In this document: in pieces, positions 25,775 through 31,794 of the stretch
Layout: every line of letters begins with the position of its first letter
Position numbering within the stretch: the first letter of the stretch is position 1
NCBI GenBank assembly: GCA_017476665.1
Contig: JAFUZJ010000027.1
Location: 1-34,926, forward strand
DNA: 34,926 nucleotides
DNA from: Lachnospiraceae bacterium
GTDB lineage: Bacteria > Bacillota > Clostridia > Lachnospirales > Lachnospiraceae
Direction: 5' to 3'
The notes under the pieces: generated by a model
What the model saw: only the letters and a program-made list of their open reading frames with translations
The model's database searches: none
Told to the model about the DNA's origin: nothing
Translations under genes and position numbers: made by a program

Positions 25775-27432
25775 TTGACTCCTTCCTGCTCATAAGCATC
25801 TTGAAACAATTCATCCAGCTCATCCGAAAAGTTATAGACAATCACGATCCTGCGATCCTCGTACACCCGGATCTCATGCAGCATCTCAACCACGATTTCC
25901 CGGTCCAGACACTCCACATCCCCAAGTTCCAACAACCGCTTGATCCAAGGCGTCTCGAACACACTTGTCATGTGTTCCCTGTCCGCTTTGTCTGCCTTTT
26001 CCTTCAAGCCTTCCAACTGTCTCTCCAACAGTACCTCTTTCTTCACATAATCTTCTCTGTAAGTGACAAATTCCTCCTTGGAAATCAATCCTTCCCGATA
26101 GTCCTCATACACGGATTTTTTCAGCCTGCGTACCCGCTCCAGCTCCGCCTGCATCTTAGACCGACCACTTTCCACATCTAAACTTTCTACGCCGGGAAAA
26201 GATACCCTTTCCTCCGCATACCGCCTCTCCTCTACACGCTTTCTCTCCTGTGCCTCCACGATTTTCTTCAGATCACCCACATTCTGAATGACCGTCCGCA
26301 AATCCTCCCGCACAATCTGTTCCAGCGTCCTATGCGGTATCCCATGAGGCGTACAGAACTTCCTTCCGGAATGCACATACCCGCCACAGTAATAATTCAC
26401 AATTTCCTCTCCGTGTCCGGGCGTCCCCCGCTTCTTCACCAGCGACTTCCCGCAGTCTCCACACTTGAGAAATCCCGCGAAAATACTCACATCCGCATCG
26501 AAATCCAGCTTTCTCGTCCTGCGTCCCAACAGATTCTGCGCTTTCTCCCAGGTGTCCCTGTCGATGATCGCCTCATGCGTCCCCGGCACCACGATCCAAT
26601 CCTCTCTGTCCCGCAGCCTCGCCCGGCTCCGCATCCGCTGAAACTTCCTGCCCTGCACCATATTTCCGATATACATTTCATTCCGCAATATCCGGTTGAT
26701 CGTGGAATACGTCCAATAAGAAGTACTCTCCAGCCTGTTCGAGTTCCGATAATTGTCGCCGTTCAGCCGCTTATACTCCGAGGGACACAAAATCCCCTCC
26801 TCGTTCAGCACCCCAGCGATCCTTATCTTCCCATACCCCTTGATATACAGCGCAAAAATCCGCCGCACCACCTCCGCCGCATACTCATCAACGACCAGCT
26901 TATTCTTATCCGCCTCCGACTTCCGATACCCATAGGACGCAAACGCCCCGATGAACTCCCCCGCCTTCTGCTTTGTCTGCATGGAGGCATGGATCTTCTT
27001 CGAAATATCCCGCGCATACTGCTCATTGAAAATGTTCTTAATCGGCAAAAGCATATCATACGACTGTTTCTCACTGTCAATGTTGTCCGTAATCGAGATG
27101 AACCGCACATCATTGTCCGGAAAATACCGCTCCAGATACTTCCCCGTATCGATATAATCACGCCCGAACCGGGACAGATCCTTCACGACCACGCAATTCA
27201 CCTTCCCGGCCTCAATGTCCGCCATCATCCGCCGAAACGCCGGACGATCAAAATTCGTCCCCGAAAATCCATCGTCCACATAAATATCATGCAGGATCAA
27301 TTCCTCTTTGCCCTTCAAAAAATCCGCTATCAACTTCCTCTGATTCCCGATACTGTCACTCTCTGCCTTATCACCGTCCTCCTTGGATAACCTGATATAC
27401 ACAGCCACATGGAAAAGAATATTTTTCTTCAT
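25771..27432 (-). CDS. Large serine recombinase (site-specific integrase)
   Basis: A 553-aa recombinase. The N-terminal resolvase domain has the catalytic serine in YIRLSKED, the conserved DGFSGTNFDRPAF segment and the arginine region KDLSRFGRDY. The Recombinase domain follows (about residues 165-280), then a zinc ribbon (CGDCGKS, later YYCGGY and FC) and a long coiled-coil segment near 385-480, as in TndX/TnpX-type enzymes that cut and join mobile elements through a Ser-DNA intermediate. The ATG at 27432 has AGGTGA 8 nt upstream. It lies near the left end of the element, so it is the best candidate for the enzyme that inserted it into the amidase gene. Confidence 0.95.
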   Translation of the reverse strand: MKKNILFHVAVYIRLSKEDGDKAESDSIGNQRKLIADFLKGKEELILHDIYVDDGFSGTNFDRPAFRRMMADIEAGKVNCVVVKDLSRFGRDYIDTGKYLERYFPDNDVRFISITDNIDSEKQSYDMLLPIKNIFNEQYARDISKKIHASMQTKQKAGEFIGAFASYGYRKSEADKNKLVVDEYAAEVVRRIFALYIKGYGKIRIAGVLNEEGILCPSEYKRLNGDNYRNSNRLESTSYWTYSTINRILRNEMYIGNMVQGRKFQRMRSRARLRDREDWIVVPGTHEAIIDRDTWEKAQNLLGRRTRKLDFDADVSIFAGFLKCGDCGKSLVKKRGTPGHGEEIVNYYCGGYVHSGRKFCTPHGIPHRTLEQIVREDLRTVIQNVGDLKKIVEAQERKRVEERRYAEERVSFPGVESLDVESGRSKMQAELERVRRLKKSVYEDYREGLISKEEFVTYREDYVKKEVLLERQLEGLKEKADKADREHMTSVFETPWIKRLLELGDVECLDREIVVEMLHEIRVYEDRRIVIVYNFSDELDELFQDAYEQEGVK

Positions 27433-27527
27433 ATCATTTCACCTGCAGGCTGCTGAACCCTTACCCATATTTTACTATACAGCAACAGGATTTCCAAGGA
27501 GTTTCCAAAGGTTTTAGATTTTGTTTT

Positions 27528-27722
27528 TCAGCCATCCGCCACCTCATTATCCATCGTTTCCATGCTCCCCGCCCCATGCTTTCTCCTGTCCTCTCCGGCA
27601 TGAGAGCGTATGATCCGACTGATCAGTTCCGTGACAGTAATGCGGGATAAATATTCTCTTTCTATGACATAGCGTATCGTGATCTTCTTGGAATTCTTGT
27701 CGGGATTCTTTTCGGTCTGCAA
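27528..27722 (-). CDS. Small basic protein upstream of recombinase
   Basis: A 64-aa polar protein (MQTEKNPDKNSKK start). It holds an amphipathic segment TIRYVIEREYLSRITVTEL followed by ISRIIRSHAG and ends in a low-complexity tail. I recall similar short ORFs next to serine recombinases in Clostridia elements but know no function; a recombinase accessory or directionality role is possible but unproved. The start is a TTG with a perfect AGGAGG site 7 nt upstream. An overlapping ATG frame nearby codes for only 21 residues and is less likely. Confidence 0.6.
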   Translation of the reverse strand: MQTEKNPDKNSKKITIRYVIEREYLSRITVTELISRIIRSHAGEDRRKHGAGSMETMDNEVADG

Positions 27723-28061
27723 TTCATTTCCTCCTACTCACAGGCACCTTGTTACAACAAATTATTTGTTCCGGCATGTACAATATGCGTACCGCCTATG
27801 CCTTAATTGTAGGACATGATCTGCTGGGAGAAAAGTTAATGATAGTCCGATTTGGCTTTCTAAAAATTATATTTTTGTTCCTATTGACAAGTAAAATGCT
27901 AGCAAAACGCATTTTCTTTCTTATCTGTTTTCTGTGCATTAATGGTCTCTTTTTGGCATCAAAATATGCCTTGGTCGTTGGCGAGATACGCAAAAGAGAC
28001 GCCTCCGCCTCTTTTGCACTCGTCAGGGGACTAATCCCCTGAACCCCCTGATATTTTCTCA
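27723..28061. other. Non-coding stretch with two strong hairpins, possible transfer or control site
   Basis: No gene is convincing here. Two stems stand out. The first is a 9-bp perfect stem, GCAAAAGAG / CTCTTTTGC (27990-27998 with 28009-28017; 10-nt loop). The second is an 8-bp stem, TCAGGGGA / TCCCCTGA (28023-28030 with 28035-28042; 4-nt loop CTAA), followed by another CCCCCTGA. Paired hairpins just before iterons are usual at transfer origins or replication control regions, but no relaxase is in view. The plus-strand frame 27749-28042 has no recognisable domain or ribosome binding site and simply crosses these stems. Confidence 0.45.
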
Positions 28062-28233
28062 GTGCTATACAAAAGTGATAGCACTTTTTTGACGTTGCTA
28101 TACGAAAATGTTAGCACTTTTACAGATTTCTATACAAAAGTGCTAGCACCTCTCTCCGAAAAATTTTCCTCCGATTTTTGTGCTATACAAAAGTGGTAGC
28201 ACTTTTCTTAATTACTATACATAAGTGCTTACC
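28062..28233. repeat. Five iteron-like repeats with dyads, helically phased
   Basis: Five copies of a CTATAC-centred unit: 28062-28090, 28094-28121, 28127-28150, 28180-28207 and 28211-28233. The consensus is close to GCTATACAAAAGTG, then a variable base, then TAGCACTTTT. The CTATAC cores begin at 28065, 28098, 28130, 28183 and 28215, so steps are 33, 32, 53 and 32 bp, close to three or five helical turns. Copies 1 and 4 contain internal inverted repeats (GTGCTAT/ATAGCAC and GTGCTA/TAGCAC). This fits binding sites for a replication initiator, partition protein or repressor. No matching protein is in the window. Confidence 0.75.
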
Positions 28234-28581
28234 TGCCTTTTTTCTTAATTTTGCCTATTTTTATGCTATAAAAATGGTATTTTTTCAAGAATTCTATCAT
28301 AGACAAATAAAGAAAAGAAAATTTTGGAAACCGACCGCACTATCTATAATATACTCCTCTCCCACAGCAACTCATGTATTAAAGATAATTGACTCTCCGT
28401 TTCCCGCACATTTACCAATATTGACTAGTTAAATTTTTTCTTAAGTACTCATTACTGTTAGTGCTCAGCACCCTGATCTAATATGAGTTCCCTATAGTTT
28501 CTATACTATTATTTTGATCTAATGTCCCTTTTCGGATTTGTGTGTCTAAAGATATTTCTAAATTCTTAATATTAATAATTT
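28234..28581. other. AT-rich intergenic stretch between iterons and retron
   Basis: No gene seen. It contains a short palindrome GTGCTCAGCAC near 28461, which resembles the ends of the iterons, and two copies of TGATCTAAT about 42 nt apart. A clear terminator for the RT gene is not visible just after its stop; only AT-rich dyads occur. Confidence 0.4.
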
Positions 28582-29691
28582 TTATCTATGCGCTATCAAA
28601 AAAGCTTCTCTTTCTTCATAATATGCCAGCAAAACTTCATCCTCATCCCATTCATCTCCATCTAAAAAAAATTTAATATCTTGATTTTTCATATCTGGCA
28701 TATCCGCGTAAAATTTATTTTTATTATAAGCATCTACAGCATCTTTAAACAAAGTAATAGGGTCTTTATAATATTTATGTATATATTCTTTTATTTTATC
28801 CTTATATCCTTTTTCTATTGAATCAATATACGAAACATACCCACAAATCACATATTTTAATGAGTAATCTCCCGTAACAACTGCCCTATGTATCATACTT
28901 CTTACCATTTTTTTCATTTCACGTGGTGCTTTTATATTCGTATCGTTTATAGTTACACCCAGCAAAATTTTATGATTCTTAGGTGTCATGAAACAAGTTT
29001 TTTTTTCATTAACCCCAAACCCTTCATCTTCAACTATCTTTTTTATCATTCCATATATATTTCGCAAAGAATATCGATTATCAGATGAAAATGCCAAATC
29101 ATCCGCATATCTTGTATATGTAATATCTCTCTTATTACAATATGACGCTATCCTGACATCCATTTTATAACAAATAAGATTTGCTAAATACGGTGAAGTA
29201 ACAGCTCCCTGTGGAAGCTCATCCCGATTGTAACAAATATTAGTCAAAAGATTCGCCGCATAGGTATTATAGCCTATATTAAGAAATTGAAAAAAAACCT
29301 GCTCACGTTGTATGCTTGGATAAAAATTTTTCAAGTCCATTTTAAGAACAAATAAATTATTCTTATGTTTTTCCGCACATGCAATTAAAGGAGAACCCTT
29401 TCGATTTCTTGAAAATCCATATGAGTAATCTGACACTTTGATTTTATAAAGTATATTCTCCAGCACCCACCTCTGCACTATCTTCAAAGATGCAATCGGT
29501 GCTGATATAGTCCTATAAGAACCATCTTTTTTGGGTATTGTAAATATCCTATATTTATTATTCGCATGCTCACTTGTCAAAAAATAAACCAGTTTTTCGC
29601 TTAACCTTAATTGCATACTCATACTATGTATACCTGTAATCATCGGCAAATTTAAGGATGTTATCAAATTTCGATTGATATATTTTTTCAT
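28582..29691 (-). CDS. Retron reverse transcriptase (Ec86/Eco1-like)
   Basis: A 369-aa reverse transcriptase that should use the adjacent msr-msd RNA as primer and template to make branched RNA-linked DNA. RT motifs are in order: KMDLKNFYPSI (metal Asp119), LPQGAVTSPYLANL (159-172), TRYADDLAFS with YADD at 195-198, and LLGVTIN (243-249). The start LNLPMITGIHSM and the overall layout match the Ec86 RT. The retron NAxxH motif reads CAEKH (105-109), and the retron VTG motif appears as LLG, so both are variant. An acidic C-terminal tail of about 45 residues goes beyond Ec86 length. The RBS (AAGGAAG, 9 nt before the ATG) lies inside the a2 arm of the RNA. No maturase or endonuclease domain, so not a group II intron. 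Confidence 0.93.
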   Translation of the reverse strand: MKKYINRNLITSLNLPMITGIHSMSMQLRLSEKLVYFLTSEHANNKYRIFTIPKKDGSYRTISAPIASLKIVQRWVLENILYKIKVSDYSYGFSRNRKGSPLIACAEKHKNNLFVLKMDLKNFYPSIQREQVFFQFLNIGYNTYAANLLTNICYNRDELPQGAVTSPYLANLICYKMDVRIASYCNKRDITYTRYADDLAFSSDNRYSLRNIYGMIKKIVEDEGFGVNEKKTCFMTPKNHKILLGVTINDTNIKAPREMKKMVRSMIHRAVVTGDYSLKYVICGYVSYIDSIEKGYKDKIKEYIHKYYKDPITLFKDAVDAYNKNKFYADMPDMKNQDIKFFLDGDEWDEDEVLLAYYEEREAFLIAHR

Positions 29692-29692
29692 T

Positions 29693-29869
29693 GCACCACT
29701 TCCTTACCTTCAATATTTTATGCCACAACAATGGGGGTATTTCACCATTGTGGAATAGCCACATTGTTGTGGCAAACTCTGGTTTTATTTAATTACTTAG
29801 GAAGACGAACCATCTCCCGTAGATTTCAACATAAAAATATGTATCCATAACGTTCTAAGGAAGTGGTGC
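29693..29869 (-). ncRNA. Retron msr-msd RNA
   Basis: A 177-nt RNA between effector and RT. Arm a1 (29856-29869) and arm a2 (29693-29706) are perfectly complementary over 14 bp (GCACCACTTCCTTA with TAAGGAAGTGGTGC). The G immediately after a1 (29855) is the expected 2'-branch priming G, as in the CCTTAG context of Ec86. The msr part contains an 8-bp hairpin with two G-U pairs and a 3-nt loop (29800-29818) and a weaker ACATA/TATGT hairpin. The msd part is a 13-bp perfect stem, TGCCACAACAATG with its complement (29762-29774 and 29721-29733), around a 28-nt loop. a1 begins on the last base of the effector stop; a2 ends 1 nt before the RT ATG. Exact RNA ends and RT-DNA length are not determined. 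Confidence 0.9.
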
Positions 29870-30747
29870 TAATAGTATGAAGTTCTAATTATTTTTAGCC
29901 TGATTCCATCTATAATTTTTGTACTGTTTTTAATATGAGCGCTACCCAAAATATATTTTACCTGTTCATACCCCTTATTTGTCAGCTCATAAAAATTAGA
30001 ACCATCAGATATTTGTACCTTTTTCAGCAATCCCTCTTTATACAATCTTCTAATAGCAGCCGTATATACCACTTCAAATTGTTTTTCTTCATATCCCCTG
30101 CTCAAATACAATTCTTTTATTGTCTGTACCATTTTTGTTGTATTAATAGAATTATAAAAGTATAACAAAACCATTATAAAATAAAACTGCCCAGAAATCA
30201 AATTTATATCTTTAGTTCTTTTTTTATATTTTAGACTTTTATATGAAAATCGCCAAAATCTTTTTCTCAACAATTCCTTAACTTGCTCAGTCGCATCTTC
30301 AATATTTTTATTAAAATATATAACATTATTAACATTATTCTTTTTAACCATTGCGACTGGTCCTTGATTGATAAAACTTTTTGCATTTTTATACTTGCTT
30401 TGCAACAAAACGACTACTTTATCAAATGTATTTTCATTGTTTACAAAAGCACCCAGTTCCACAAAAGATCCTGGGCTCTCACACACTATACAGATAATAT
30501 CACTATTTTGTGCTAGGAATTTTTCTAGCGTTAATAAATCATATTTTTTTCTATTTAATAATTCCATAAACAAATCTTCCGGATATAAAATAGATAGAGA
30601 TTTACTATTTTTCAAATGTTCCCTTAATTTGTCTCTGTTTGACATATTGTTCCTCGTGCTTGCACCACCGCACAAAAACATATCAACCGTATTATGATGT
30701 AGATTTAAAAATATATCATTGTATATAGTTTGTACTATTTTATTCAA
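29869..30747 (-). CDS. Retron effector: nucleoside-deoxyribosyltransferase-like with winged-helix tail
   Basis: About 292 aa. It closely follows the Ec86/St85-type retron effector: FLCGG near the start, YPEDLF, then SPGSFVELGAFVNN with the conserved catalytic-type Glu (about residue 97), and INQGPVAMV. This N-terminal domain has the nucleoside 2-deoxyribosyltransferase-like fold. In Eco1 the effector is reported to hydrolyse NAD+ when the retron is triggered by phage, killing the cell. The C-terminal third (INTTKMVQTIKELYLSRG to LTNKGYEQVKYIL) looks like a winged helix. I choose the TTG at 30747, which has AGGAG 8 nt upstream; the frame is open to an unsupported TTG at 30780. The RT and RNA next to it should hold it inactive. 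Confidence 0.88.
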   Translation of the reverse strand: MNKIVQTIYNDIFLNLHHNTVDMFLCGGASTRNNMSNRDKLREHLKNSKSLSILYPEDLFMELLNRKKYDLLTLEKFLAQNSDIICIVCESPGSFVELGAFVNNENTFDKVVVLLQSKYKNAKSFINQGPVAMVKKNNVNNVIYFNKNIEDATEQVKELLRKRFWRFSYKSLKYKKRTKDINLISGQFYFIMVLLYFYNSINTTKMVQTIKELYLSRGYEEKQFEVVYTAAIRRLYKEGLLKKVQISDGSNFYELTNKGYEQVKYILGSAHIKNSTKIIDGIRLKIIRTSYY

Positions 30748-30809
30748 TGTTCCATCTCCTAGCCCAGCTTTGCGCCTCAATATAGAAGTTTTTCTTTGCT
30801 TAATTTTAT

Positions 30810-31352
30810 CTATATTCCAAATAAGATATAGATATAGATTTCTACAGCATTCTTTCTATATCTATAACATATATTTTTAGATATCTTCGATATGTCCACC
30901 CTTCCATGTAAATATACACTTCTATTTTGTCTATCCCAAAATTCTATATAATTTAATGTGTAAACATAATCGTATTTATCTACCGAAAACATCTTAGTTT
31001 CATCATAGTTCTCTTTAATTTTCCCGTTATTTGTAAAGAAAATAGCTGAAAGACAAATGCAGGAAATAATATCTTGTATCCTATACTCATCATTATCTGT
31101 CCATTTGTTCTTTTTATTTTCTCTTACATATTTGTATAAATAACCAGCAAGAGTCTCAATCCCACATTCCATGCATTTTTTCTCAATATATCCTATGAAT
31201 TCTTCATTAGTTATAACACCAAATACTTTTTCAATCACTGGAGTGTATACTTCCATATTATGATAAAATCTTTTTCCTATATCCTTGATAGATAATTCCC
31301 TTATCCCTATACGCGCATTTATACCATTTCCAAGCAATAACCCCTTTGCCAT
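30810..31352 (-). CDS. SIR2/AbiH-like protein, probably C-terminally truncated
   Basis: About 180 aa from ATG 31352 (MAKGLLLGNGINARIGI); frames to ATG 31364 or TTG 31394 are possible and none has an ideal ribosome binding site. The Gly-rich LLLGNGIN start and the later YVYTLNYIEFWD plus VYLHG follow the pattern of SIR2-like and AbiH-like phage-defence proteins, which bind NAD or a nucleotide. Shortly after the HG motif the sequence becomes unlike the family (YRYRKNAVEIYIYILF) and ends inside a 12-bp inverted repeat, so I think the C-terminal part has been lost. Function is uncertain; it may be a remnant or a small partner. It is 20 nt downstream of the 103-aa ORF. Confidence 0.5.
   Translation of the reverse strand: MAKGLLLGNGINARIGIRELSIKDIGKRFYHNMEVYTPVIEKVFGVITNEEFIGYIEKKCMECGIETLAGYLYKYVRENKKNKWTDNDEYRIQDIISCICLSAIFFTNNGKIKENYDETKMFSVDKYDYVYTLNYIEFWDRQNRSVYLHGRVDISKISKNICYRYRKNAVEIYIYILFGI
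30827..30866. repeat. 12-bp perfect inverted repeat at the end of the SIR2/AbiH-like ORF
   Basis: TATAGATATAGA (30827-30838) and TCTATATCTATA (30855-30866) with a 16-nt spacer. It lies over the last coding codons of the upstream ORF and about 70 nt before the effector ribosome binding site. There is no T-run after it on the minus strand, so it is not a standard terminator. It may be an RNA hairpin, an operator or a joint scar. Confidence 0.6.
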
Positions 31353-31414
31353 AATGTCTTGCATCCCTCTATCCGCAATAATTGTTCTCTCCAAACGCTT
31401 AGTTGTAGCTTGAA

Positions 31415-31726
31415 TTATTTTTGATCCATCAATTTATCCACTACTTCTTGTCCAAACTTTTTCAAACAATGATTATAAATCCCCTGCTGATATTGTGTAA
31501 GTTTGCGATATAAATCTGCATCTGGGAAATCACTCCATAACATAGGAATAACATCTCCCTGCATGTGTTCTACTTCCACAATTTCATTACCGGCAACTTG
31601 CTGTGCTTCAGACAAGGCTTTTATCATTCCTTCTCTTGTAGGATTTTCTTTTTGAGCTTGCAGCTTTTTAAATTTTTCGATTATATCTTTTGCTTCTTTT
31701 AATTCATTTATATCTTTTGCATCCAT
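31415..31726 (-). CDS. Unknown 103-aa protein between hsdR and the SIR2/AbiH-like ORF
   Basis: A small acidic/helical protein (MDAKDINELKEAKDIIEKF start). The first 45 residues look like a coiled coil, followed by a segment around VEHMQGDVIPMLWSDFP and a helical end. I do not recognise a family. The ATG at 31726 has AAGGGG 8 nt upstream and is preferred to the TTG at 31753. It is 68 nt after hsdR with no terminator between, so it may be co-transcribed and could be a partner of the restriction enzyme or of the next ORF; no direct evidence for either. Confidence 0.65.
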   Translation of the reverse strand: MDAKDINELKEAKDIIEKFKKLQAQKENPTREGMIKALSEAQQVAGNEIVEVEHMQGDVIPMLWSDFPDADLYRKLTQYQQGIYNHCLKKFGQEVVDKLMDQK

Positions 31727-31794
31727 ATCATCATCCCCTTCTGCTATTATCAAATAATGTTTCTTCTCTCCACGCCGACATCATCTTTTTCCTA

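Noticed and set aside
27749-28042. A 97-aa plus-strand hydrophobic ORF
   Set aside because: No good ribosome binding site, its end runs through two non-coding hairpins, and the composition is that of AT-rich intergenic DNA.
28062-28233. CRISPR array
   Set aside because: Repeats are followed by gaps of only a few bases in most cases, copies differ from each other, and no cas gene is present; iterons explain the pattern better.
28178-28432. An 84-aa plus-strand ORF downstream of the iterons
   Set aside because: It begins within an iteron copy, has no ribosome binding site and no recognisable pattern.
28582-29691. Group II intron or diversity-generating RT
   Set aside because: No maturase/endonuclease domain or intron RNA ends, no variable repeat or target gene, and the adjoining a1/a2 RNA and effector are specific to retrons.
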